NCBI GenBank assembly: GCA_944739405.2
Contig: OX123182.2
Coordinates: 15,759,326-15,823,325, forward strand
DNA: 64,000 bases
Direction of reading: 5' to 3'
Source of the DNA: Euclidia mi
Taxonomy: Eukaryota; Arthropoda; Insecta; Lepidoptera; Erebidae
Positions 30,500 to 39,600 of this stretch are shown in pieces. A program made the translations under genes and the position numbers. The notes beneath the pieces were generated by a model. It worked only from the letters and a program-made list of their open reading frames with translations, had not been told where the DNA came from and did no database searches. Numbering within the stretch: the first letter of the stretch is position 1; the number at the start of each line of letters is the position of its first letter.

Positions 30500-30610
30500 T
30501 CAATACGCACATAACTCCGAAAAGTCATTGGTGCACGCCGTGGATTCAAACCCGATACCCTCTGCATGGCAGTCTGTTGGTATCTCCACTACGCTATCGC
30601 TGCCTTTATA
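30500..30610 (-). mobile_element. tRNA-derived SINE head, family 4 (minus)
   Basis: The minus strand reads 'gcagcgatagcgtagtggag' (A box), 'agggtatcgggtttgaatcc' (B box), 'cacggcgtgcaccaatgac' and 'ttttcggagttatgtgcgta'. The body is cut short. Confidence 0.7.
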
Positions 30611-30711
30611 CCTGCCTACATATGTATATACCCACCATAATATAAAATAACATTTTCTTTGTATATTATTTTCTTCACGAATCTTTTTTTAAGATGACTG
30701 AACAATTCGCC

Positions 30712-31215
30712 CTTGGGGCGAAGGGCTACGACGCAAATACAATAATATTTTGTAGCATATTTAATCTTAACGGTCCATTTTCAGCAGATTTCCTCGGTAA
30801 AAATCTAGACCCTTCTTAATAAAAGGTAACGATATAACGTCTGTACTTAATTATACACACAGCGATTAAAACAAGGATGCAAAAACCGTAGACATTATTT
30901 AGGAAAAATAAGTACAAAGGGTTAAAATGGGTAAAAACACATTATAAAAGTAAAACGTGAAATAAAAATACATACTCATTTAAAATGACGTAGTAGTTCA
31001 GAATTACTTAACGCGGACAAAAGGTCGAAAATTACTTTTGCTCTTAAAAGCTAGACAGAGGGTGTCTAGCTGAAACAATTTTATTTAGGGTCTCAACCAC
31101 TAAAGTATGCATAAAAATATGTACCTACTCAGGATCTATTATCTTCTAAAATTTGCTCTTTTGTTATTGCTTTACTTTAAAATCACCTAACTTACCGAGT
31201 GGTCACTAAACAATA
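30712..31215. repeat. Dispersed repeat C, inverted full copy
   Basis: Opposite-orientation partner of 9298-9745, extending at its right end to the 'cgagtggtcacta' motif also seen at 2088. Noncoding. Confidence 0.65.
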
Positions 31216-31331
31216 ATTTTAGTTGCTATTTTTCTGTTTTCAAGTTTTTAGCTACTTTCTGGTAAGTACGTGATAAAATCTTAACAGTGAATTTTAACCA
31301 AATCTGTATGCATTAAATCCGAAATAAACCC

Positions 31332-31620
31332 TTACTGTTGCAACAAACGCTTTGGATTGCGTAATTTTAAAGTAAACAATGCGTCAGGCGGAACAATAAC
31401 CACATTTCTTAAGAGCAAGTACAGAGTGGTATGCAACATTTCGTTGACCGGTCTTTGGACAAAAGCCAAATCCAGATCGTGGCCATGGACCCGAAAGCAC
31501 GACGTCCAGTACATCTTTCGTGACATGACGAATATTTTTGGCAGTGCGAGGGTACGTTTAGAATCTTGTACTTTAAAGACCGTACGTTCTAAGCTAGTGG
31601 CGAATAGGCTTGCAGGTGTT
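31332..31620 (-). repeat. Repeat A, copy 2: ORF-bearing repeat of unknown family
   Basis: Minus-strand frame with LFATSLERTVFKVQDSKR, LALPKI.VMSR, DLDLAFVQRPVN, then VVIVPPDALFTLKLRNPKR. It pairs with 1427-1725, and this copy keeps the frame further. The opposite strand is also open (31357-31698), a by-product of composition. No domain recognised. Confidence 0.5.
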
Positions 31621-31645
31621 ATCAAGAAGGACGAACGCTTTCTTA

Positions 31646-32314
31646 TCTTAATATATATATTTCTTGTGTGCGTGTGTATGTCACTGAACTCCTCCTAAAA
31701 GACTGGACCGATCTTGATGAAATTTTTTGTGTATGTTCAAGGGGACTTGAGAATGGTTTAGATTCACAATTTAGTCCACTGGAAATTGATTATTTTACTT
31801 TATTTTTAATTTGTAAGTAGTTCTGGATTTTGAAATGTTTAACATTGGAACCGACGAACTGCGCTGCTATCGCAGTGTCAAATCTTATATTAATAATTGA
31901 AAGTTTTAATAATTTCAATTAATAATTGTCAAGGAGTACATTGAAACCTTACCTGAATAATAAAACATTAAAAAATAAAGATTTCGAGTCGACAACATAT
32001 ATCCGCAAAATTCGGATTGTCGAGTATTTTGTTAAATTCTGATGGTTCTGACAGACAAATCACAATCGCCATATTGGCCACTCTAGCGAACGTCACAGAT
32101 ACCAGATAACATTTTGAGTACTACTAAGTCTTAGTACTAAGTAGTTTGTATGTGTAAATACTTTTTGCAGTTATATTTCTTAAACAGTTAAAACGACAAT
32201 TATAGAAGTATCCGCGCAATAAAGTAGATTTGTGTTAACCCTAACATAGATGATGAAGGTACTATAACTAGAGAACCCCGAATTTACGCGAGCGAAGCCG
32301 CGGGCAAAAGTTAG
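31646..32314 (+). mobile_element. Helitron-like element, longer family
   Basis: Starts A|TCTTAATATATATATTTCTT, then 'gtatgtcactgaactcctcc', 'gactggaccgatcttgatga' and 'aattttttgtgtatgttc'. It ends 'gcgagcgaagccgcgggcaa' and TTAG|T, one base off the usual CTAG. Noncoding, 669 bp. Confidence 0.6.
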
Positions 32315-32484
32315 TTTACTATAAAATATGAAGTAAATATACGGTTCGCAGTTGAGTTCTAACTATGTCAGCATAAAATATATAAAACGTATGTAGTTTG
32401 ATGTTCGATTGGTATAGTAGGCAAAATTTCAAAGATGATAGATCATAATTATGAATTTGGTAAAAAAAAATTAGCGGTACTGTT

Positions 32485-32615
32485 GACTGACAGTCAGCCA
32501 AAACTACTGGAAGCAAGGACTTGAAATTTTACTTCTATGTTCTTTGGGGATCGCAGTGGTGTTTAAAAAGTATTTTTCGAAGTTCCCAAGCGATTGGGAG
32601 GAAACGGTTACAATG
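32485..32615 (+). mobile_element. 206-bp-family Helitron-like fragment
   Basis: 'gttgactgacagtcagccaa', 'tgaaattttacttctatgtt', 'ctttggggatcgcagtggtg' and 'gaagttcccaagcgat' follow the order of the 5104 family. Ends lost. Confidence 0.5.
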
Positions 32616-32789
32616 AATACGGCCGTAGCTGGCAGCACTCAAGTAAAAAATGTTCTTAATGACAACATTTTTCTTACGGACATTTCATTCAACTATCAAT
32701 ATTTATGCTCGTACGTAATTAAAATTTATTGACCATTTAATTCCTTAGAATACTACATTTTAGCCTTTCACACAATATTTCCATTGATC

Positions 32790-33005
32790 TTGGAGTTGCA
32801 AATAAATAATTTTCATTTCATTTCATTTCATCTTGCTCAACTTGCTCAAGTGACTCAGGTGGCCGACTAGGTGGTTCGAAGACTTGGAAAAAGATGGCTG
32901 GGGCGGGCTGGATGCGAAAGGCAGAGAACCGGTCATAGTGGTGCGTGTTGGGGGACGCCTATGCCCAGCAGTCGACTGCAATAGGCTGATTGATTGGTCA
33001 GGGAA
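32790..33005 (+). repeat. LINE 3' tails: (TTTCA)n tail and RTE-like end
   Basis: 'aaataaataattttcatttc' with repeated ATTTC ends at about 32832. It is followed by an RTE-type C-terminal/3' region ('gatggctggggcgggctgga', 'acgcctatgcccagcagtcg', 'aataggctgattgattgg'). Both are 5'-truncated fragments. Confidence 0.55.
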
Positions 33006-33186
33006 ATCTTTGTGCATTTCGCAAGAAGCCTAGGAGATCTGATCCAGCTATTGGATACCTGCATCACATTACATTACGTTAAATATTCAGTGAAAATGCG
33101 TTCAAGCGGCAATTAACAGCCAATATATGCTCAACTTTTAGTTTGAATTACAACTAGATTCATAACATCAAACAGTAACATTCAGC

Positions 33187-33411
33187 ATGAGTGAACGAAT
33201 GGGGTTGCCCCGTTTCTGTAGTGCATCGGGGATGTTCGCCGAAGCCAGAGTCGATTGCTTTTATGCAACAATGAGGAAGAGGTGCGCATCCTTGGTCCGC
33301 TGCGTGCGGGGCAGCTCCAACAGTATCCTTAGAATGATAGCGAGCAGGCTTGACTGCATATACATAAATAATTGTTGCAGGGTTTCCGCCTCATCGGTGG
33401 AAACCTTTTAA
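33187..33411 (+). pseudogene. Possible LINE C-terminal fragment
   Basis: Frame MSERMGLPRFCSASGMFAEA, then CASLVRCVRGSSNSILRMIA, then RLDCIYINN. The pattern R(C/A)ASLVRRVR.S.NS.L.MIA.RLD is one I recall from the C-termini of lepidopteran LINE proteins. It is isolated here with no upstream RT. Low certainty. Confidence 0.35.
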
Positions 33412-33667
33412 TATTATGTGCTATGGATTTTATATTACTAACATAGTTTTAGACTGGGTTGCATCATCTTACTTTAACAATGACAAAGATCGCAACATCT
33501 GTCAAAGTATCGGTTAAGCAAAAAATTAGTTGCACCACTTGACAATTGTTAAAATGACGTCATAATTTTACGTTAACTGTAACCACCCGATGTTGGCCGG
33601 TTAATGTTACTGTTAAAGTCAGTTCTATTGTTCTATTATTGATACGCATCGAATATAACCACCAAAA

Positions 33668-33883
33668 ATGTCACTGCTTCGAGAAATACTCGCAGAAACT
33701 AGTTCTTCTGAAGACGAATGTGATTTAGACCCGATAAGTGAAAGGCTTAGGAAAAGAAAAGTTTATTTCTCCAGAACCGATCGAGTTTCAAAAGGGGACA
33801 ACAAATCATTCTTGGCTAGATTTCGAGTCTCCAAAAATGTAGCGCGGTGGCTAGCTCAACTGTCGGAACACTCTCTGTGCTAG
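33668..33883 (+). pseudogene. Harbinger transposase N-terminal remnant
   Basis: MSLLREILAETSSSEDECDL is followed by ISERLRKRKVYFSRTDRVSK and FLARFRVSKNVARWLAQL. The acidic start and the F..RFR.SK..V..L block resemble the N-terminus of PIF/Harbinger nuclease-type transposases. A stop after 71 codons and a SINE insertion at about 33930 end it; no DDE triad remains. Its position just inside the left terminal repeat supports the call. Confidence 0.6.
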
Positions 33884-33929
33884 CTACCTGAAATTTTATT
33901 AGGTAGAAATGAAAGGTATTATGTAGAAA

Positions 33930-34152
33930 TGGTAGGTGCATAGGGTTCCCGCCAAGAACTTAGGGTCCCAAGCCAACCTCACCTGCAAGTGGTGCACCTG
34001 CAGATCAACGGACGAGGCTCTGGCAAACAAAATATCCCGATAAGCGGCAATAGGCTCGCCACCTATTACGTGGGATCAAAACACTGGCGAAATGTGGGCG
34101 TTTAATATGCCTCTGCCTACCCCTTCGGGGAAACAGGCGTGAGTCTATGTAT
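33930..34152 (+). mobile_element. SINE family 2, copy 1 (shared tail)
   Basis: The head 'tgcatagggttcccgccaag', 'aacttagggtcccaagccaa', 'cctcacctgcaagtggtgca' matches 62031-62260 in reverse. The tail is the one used by the tRNA SINEs ('gcggcaataggctcgccacc', 'ctctgcctaccccttcgggg', 'aaacaggcgtgagtctatg'). No clear A or B box in the head. Confidence 0.75.
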
Positions 34153-34155
34153 GTA

Positions 34156-34986
34156 GAAATGAAAATAATAACAGTTGAAAAGATAAATGTGACGATGCCA
34201 GGAATCGAACCTTAGCTGGTCCGCCACAGTGCGCTGGTGGTGTGTGACTGGCGAGTGTTCCTACGACGATCATCTTCTATTTGCTAGTGGAATTTATGGC
34301 TTCGATCTATTCGGGGCTTCAGAAATAAAACATCTTCATACGTTGAGAGCGATGCTGTTCAGGTGTTCGGTGCTGGATGGCTACATATAATTACTTGGTT
34401 ACAACATGGTGGTTGGGACGCCAACAAACTAGCCAAAAATATGGTCGCTTAGCTACTTCGAAATTTTACCTTAACGCCAACCACCGCACCGAACATATGC
34501 ACAACAAATCTTTATTTGTGATACATGTAATTATCTTAGATACTATGGTACATGCATATATGTTCTATACATAGCTAGATAGGTCTCAAAAAGTTCTATC
34601 GAACGGTATATAATACATAAACCTATCTGTTTGCATCACTAAGTTATTCAAGAAAAAATATCGAAAAATGTTGTCACACAAGGATCCGCCCACTATGTTT
34701 TCTATCAAAAAACTATGAAATACTATAGTTATGTAGGTATGTAATTTTGGTGGGCCGCATCTAATAAAACAAACGCCATGGAAATAGGTTTATTCAATTC
34801 TAAGATAACATAATAAAACCTATGATGCATAAAATACAAACTTTCTTTCTATCGTACATAAAGAAAGTTTATGATAAACATGCAAATGTTTATTGTTACG
34901 ATTATTTCGACTATATAAACCAATAACTAGCAATAAGAAAGTATTTAAACATGATTTCAAGCCTATTCAAAGCTAAAAAACACTTA
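34156..34986. other. Unassigned interior of the Harbinger relic
   Basis: 34195-34250 has a faint tRNA-like B-box complement ('ggaatcgaacc'). No transposase motif is found. Confidence 0.35.
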
Positions 34987-35008
34987 TAAAACTACTATGT
35001 AAACAAAA

Positions 35009-35401
35009 ATGCCGTGTGGTTGACGGCAAAGAATACAAGTGTCACCACTCCCTATCTTCCCGTGGGTATCGTAAGAGGCGACTAAGGGATAACATGATGC
35101 AAATACCATCTTTGCGTAGAGACGGGAAACTCGACATCAAACCAAACCCTATACGACTGCCTCGTTGGTCTCGCGGCATAAATGTCCCGGATTCGATTCC
35201 TGGGTCGGGCAGTGTTATTGGGTTTTTCTGTCACGAAATTCTCAGTAGCAGCACGGAGTCTGGAAATGTGCCCGGTACGGCAATAGGCTCGCCTCTTATT
35301 ACGTGGGACTAAAGTATATCTGGCGAAAAGTGGGTGTAGAAATACACCTCTGCCTACCCATTCGGGGATAAAAGGCGTGGCGATATGTATGTATGTATGT
35401 A
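35009..35401 (+). mobile_element. Composite tRNA-derived SINE with A/B-box deletion
   Basis: Same three modules as 26300-26712. Between the A box ('tcgcggcataaatg') and the B box about 20 bp are missing, and (TATG)n ends the copy. The deletion would spoil internal promoter spacing. Confidence 0.88.
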
Positions 35402-35568
35402 AACAAAACAGCTGTTTATCAACTATTAGTTCTTATCTATTACAACTGATAACACTATTTATGATCGATATCTAAGTCCCTACGGTTAGCACAAGTATAA
35501 GTTTAATGCTTATACACTATACGGCAGCACTACTTATTACCGATTTGCGAATTTTCACTATTCTAGCG

Positions 35569-36149
35569 TTATGTTATCACTTCGACGCGTCCGGGAACCG
35601 AACCCGGTATACCTACCGCACGATTGGATAGCACTATTTTTACACGATTTTCACTCGCGGTTTCGAATACACTATTCACTATAGAGTTTTTTAATGTCTG
35701 TCGCGAAGAATAAATAAGTATGAAATTTTGAGCACCAGGCCCTTCAATATATTTATCATTGTATCTATTTATGTACCTTTTTGCCACTCTCTTGATATTC
35801 TCAAATTTGTATTTGAGCTGCTTCACAGTGCGTGGGATCTCTCCAAGGGCATTAAATTCGCTCTCTATTAAAGTCCACACGCTATCCTTTTGCTTACTAC
35901 TTATAGCATCGGTTTTCTTACAAAATAATACATTTTGATGTTTCATTATTAACGATTGAAGTCTATCGACTTCAGCTCCGGTACAGTTTACGCTTCTTTC
36001 CCTGAAATATACAGAATTTAACGTAAAGATAGGCATAAGTTTGTGTGCTGTAAAAAGAATAACACGCAAGTGTTATGGGCAACAGAATAAGTTGTGCATA
36101 CTTACTTTGTTTGGCTGTTTACGTACAAGCTTTTTGTACTTGATGCCAT
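35569..36149 (-). CDS. Myb/SANT-like protein of the Harbinger element (two exons)
   Basis: Harbinger elements encode a Myb-like partner that brings the transposase to DNA and to the nucleus. Exon 1 (36149-36106) starts at ATG and reads MASSTKSLYVNSQT plus two bases, then a GTAAGT donor. The intron (36105-36002) ends TATATTTCAG. Exon 2 (36001-35569) continues in frame as ERSVNCTGAEVDRLQSLI, KKTDAISSKQKDSVWTLIES, PRTVKQLKYKFENIKRVAKR. This is the trihelix pattern of Myb_DNA-bind_5-type domains, with conserved Trp and Phe positions. No stop until 35569. The last 25 or so residues (from about NRVKIVLSNRAVGIPG) are read through a tRNA-like SINE head, so the native C-terminus is lost. Confidence 0.72.
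35575..35645 (-). mobile_element. tRNA-like SINE head fused to the Myb ORF end
   Basis: The minus strand reads 'gtgctatccaatcgtgcggt' then GGTTCGGTTCCCGG, a B box. The fragment supplies the last codons and stop of the Myb-like ORF. No tail follows before unassigned AT-rich DNA. Confidence 0.55.
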
Positions 36150-36554
36150 TATTATCTTCGACACTTCGTAAAACTTGAACTCGTAGGTAATAGGTGTAGT
36201 ATAAACAAGAAAGATAATCAAAATCCTTTAAAATGATGCGCGTTCAGCGCGTTCAGTTCGTTTGACGTTCGATATAATATTTGACAATTGACATCTTGAC
36301 ATTATCAATAACAGCGAAGCTCTAGTATTGCCGGACTTAAAAATAGTTCCCGCTGCGAATCGGGGTAGATTACGCCTCAATTGTCTAGCAACCCTGTTAA
36401 CTTTAACATTAGCAACAAAAACGTTGGTGCAACACATTTTGCGGCAGCCGTCAAGTTTACTGTTAAAGTTATTGTAACATTTGACTTTAGCTTTTACTTT
36501 AACCGGGGATGTGGTGCAATCCACTCTTAATCAAACATTGTTACTAAACTATGA

Positions 36555-36596
36555 GTCTGTGTTACTTGAATAAATATTTATTCAAGTAACACAGAC
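36555..36596. repeat. 42-bp perfect palindrome, no spacer
   Basis: Arms 36555-36575 and 36576-36596 are exact reverse complements meeting at AAATATTT. Arm sequence starts GTCTGTGTTACTTGAA. It abuts the TTA tract that receives the first Dong-type LINE. Confidence 0.97.
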
Positions 36597-36597
36597 C

Positions 36598-36612
36598 TTA
36601 TTATTATTATCA
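36598..36612. repeat. (TTA)n tract at the 3' edge of LINE copy A
   Basis: TTATTATTATTATC directly precedes the 3' UTR end of copy A. Matching tracts stand at 40591-40611 and 44358-44377, i.e. TAA repeats on the element's sense strand, the known target of Dong. Confidence 0.9.
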
Positions 36613-39600
36613 CCTTTATTTAATATTTATCTCATACCATATTAATACATTTTTAAATATAAAAAAAAAATACATTTAAAAATATAAAAGTATGTTATGG
36701 AAACCCACCAGTATCGGGAACAGGCTCCAAGCTACTGGTGGTTAGGGCTCAAGAGAAAGGAACCTCCTCACTGTGCGTGCCGTGTCCAGCAGTACTGCCT
36801 TTTGTATCAGGCCCCTGACCCAAGGTTCCAACGCGAGCCTCCTAAGATGTTGGGTGAGGCTCTTGGGTATTAAACCGTTCACTGTAACGATTATCGGCAC
36901 AATAATTGCTGAATCAACATCCCACATGTCAACAATCTCGTGAGCCAAGTCCAGATATTTTATCTGCTTGTCCTTCTCAGCCTTCACGAGATTGCCATCA
37001 TGAGGGATGGCAACATCAACAATTATTGCGCGGCGCTCTGATCGATCTATCAACACAATATCAGGTTTGTTGGCAACAACAGTCCTGTCTGTGATGATAG
37101 ATCGATCCCAGTACAACGTGATATGACCATTATCCAGGACAGGCTCCGCCACATACCTGTAGTACGGCACCTCACCATCTACAAGCCTGTATTTCAGAGC
37201 AAGTTGCTGGTGAATGACCCTGGCTACTTGGTTATGCCTGTGCAAGTACTCACTGTTAGCAAGACGAGAACAACCGGAAATGATATGCCTGAGGGATTCA
37301 CCAGGCTGGTGACACGCACGGCAAATATCAGTAGTGCCATCCCTCAGGATATATTTCCGGTAGTTATTCGTCTTGATCACTTCGTCAGCAATTGCACAGA
37401 CAAACCCTTCGGTTTCTCCAAAGAGGTCACCGAAGCGTAGCCAGTTCACCGAGGCTAATAAGTCTACTTCCGGCCCATGTAGAGCCCGGTAGAACCTGCC
37501 ATGAAGCTCCTTGCTCTGCCAAACAAGCTTGCGATCGTCAGTGCTAAGCACCACAGGTCTGCGCCAGTTGTCCTTCGATAAACTGAGCGGGGTTAATCCG
37601 GCGTCCACTGCGACAACGTCCCGATGCATATCCACGTTCGCGTTGAGAAAATATTCTCTGAGGTTGCATACTTCGCGGTTGTGTAGAGACTTGACATTTA
37701 AAAAGCCACGACCTCCACACTTCCGCGGAATATACAACCTCATTACGGACGAGCGTGGATGATGCATCCGGTAAGCTGTCAGCATTGTACGCACCTTTCT
37801 GTCCAGGGCGTCTAACTCAGTCTGAGTCCACTTGAGTATGCCAAAGGAGTACATCAGAACCGGCATGACCCAACCGTTGCAAGCTCGAACCTTATTGCCA
37901 CCTGACAGAAGACTTTTCAGTACTTTTGTCAGGCGGCCAAAGAAATGTTCTTGCAACGATTGCTTCATGTCTGTCTCGTTAATACATAAGGCCTGTGACA
38001 TACCCAAGTATTTATAGGTATTGGTTCGCAGAAGTGATCTGAGGTTAATGGAATCTGAGAGTTGAATCCCTTCAGATTCCACCATCCTTCCTTGTTTCAC
38101 ATGTATCACTGCACATTTATCCACACCAAATTCCATTTTGATAGAATTACTAAAACTTTCAGTAATTTTTAGTAAATCCATCAACTGTGAATTGGTGTGA
38201 GCAAACAGCTTCAAGTCATCCATGAACAACAAGTGGGATATGACCTGACCACCTCTGCGTAGCCTATAACCTAACCCTGAACCCTCTAGTAATGTACTAA
38301 GAGGGTTCAGCGCTAAGCAAAACCACAACGGGCTCAGACTATCGCCCTGGAAGATACCCCGCTCAATTTTAACAAGTTCGCCATTTCCCTGGATCCGTCG
38401 GCATCCTGGATAGCCAAGAACCGTTTTCCATTGCCCCATACATGACCTTAAGAAGGTGCGTAGAGTTGTATTTATTTTATACAACTCCAACACCCTCAAA
38501 AGCCATGTATGTGGCACAGAATCATACGCTTTCTTGTAGTCTATCCAACATGCCGCCATATCCTTTCGGTTACGACGAACTTGTTGGCTAATGGTCATAT
38601 CTATAAGGAGGAGCTCCTTAGTACCACGAGCCCCCTTCTTACATCCATTCTGAGTGTGCGACATAATGGAATTTAGCTCTATGTGTTTTAATATTTTAGC
38701 CCTCAGAATAGACGTAAGAAGTTTATAGACCGATGGCAAACATGTAATCGGCCTATAATTACCGGGCTCTGTGGTACTACCTGTCTTATGGAGCAAGTGG
38801 GTTACTCCAGTTGTCATGAAATCTGGGATCGATCCAGATTCTATGGCTGATTGAAATTGGGATGCTAATCGGTCATGTGAACTACGTAGCCATTTCAGCC
38901 AGTAATTGTGCAGTCCATCCGGTCCTGGAGATTTCCAATTGGATAACGACCGGACTGCACTAGTGACATCTTCGCCTGAAATGACTACGTTATCCATCTC
39001 TGGAATATGTTCACATGTCCGTTCAACATCCCGAATCCAACCACCCTCAGTGTGACCAATAGGCGCCGACCATATGCTACGCCAAAACCGGTTTGTGGCG
39101 TCTGTATCCGGCAGCTGCCCATTAGCCACATCTTGGTCTGGTCGGTCCCAGTTTCTATAAACCCACTTTTGGTCCCTTTGAAATGTACGATTCAACATAT
39201 ATCGGTCCACGCGTTTTCTATATCTGCGTATCCGATTTGCCCATGCATAGACTTTCTGCTTTAGGAAGTCAATGCGCTCTGTGATCCGAGATGTATATTC
39301 ATGAGGACTGATGCCAGTCCCCAAGAAGGCTCGGCGCACAAAGCGCATGACCCTGGGACGTGTATTCCCAGACCTAAAGCAGATTAGCTTACCGATAAGT
39401 GCCCTTGTCTCAGTAATACGCCGCTCAATTCTGCACTGCCACGCCGGGACAGCAGATCTTTGTCGCATGACAGTATCATGTTCTTGAAACTTGACACCTG
39501 CCATACGACATGCCGCTACGGCGGCGCAGTACAGAATTGAGTGCGTATCACCAAGATTTTCACTATTTTCTAGAAAACTAGTTAATAGCGAATCAAGGGC

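Larger units (their letters stand above)
33452..36526. mobile_element. PIF/Harbinger DNA transposon relic with both ends
   Basis: Left end GACTGGGTTGCATCA, right end (reverse complement) GAGTGGATTGCACCA, matching at 12 of 15 positions and followed on both sides by TTTAAC/GTTAAAG-type blocks. TTA flanks both ends (33449-33451 and 36527-36529), the usual Harbinger duplication. Inside are a transposase N-terminus on the plus strand (33668) and a spliced Myb-like gene on the minus strand (36149-35569), the two-gene layout known for Harbinger. The central transposase catalytic (DDE) region is gone, replaced by SINE insertions and unassigned DNA, so it is non-autonomous now. Confidence 0.82.

Noticed and set aside
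36228..36524. 98-codon minus-strand ORF
   Set aside because: Lies in the Harbinger terminal repeat and noncoding leader. The real gene starts downstream at 36149.
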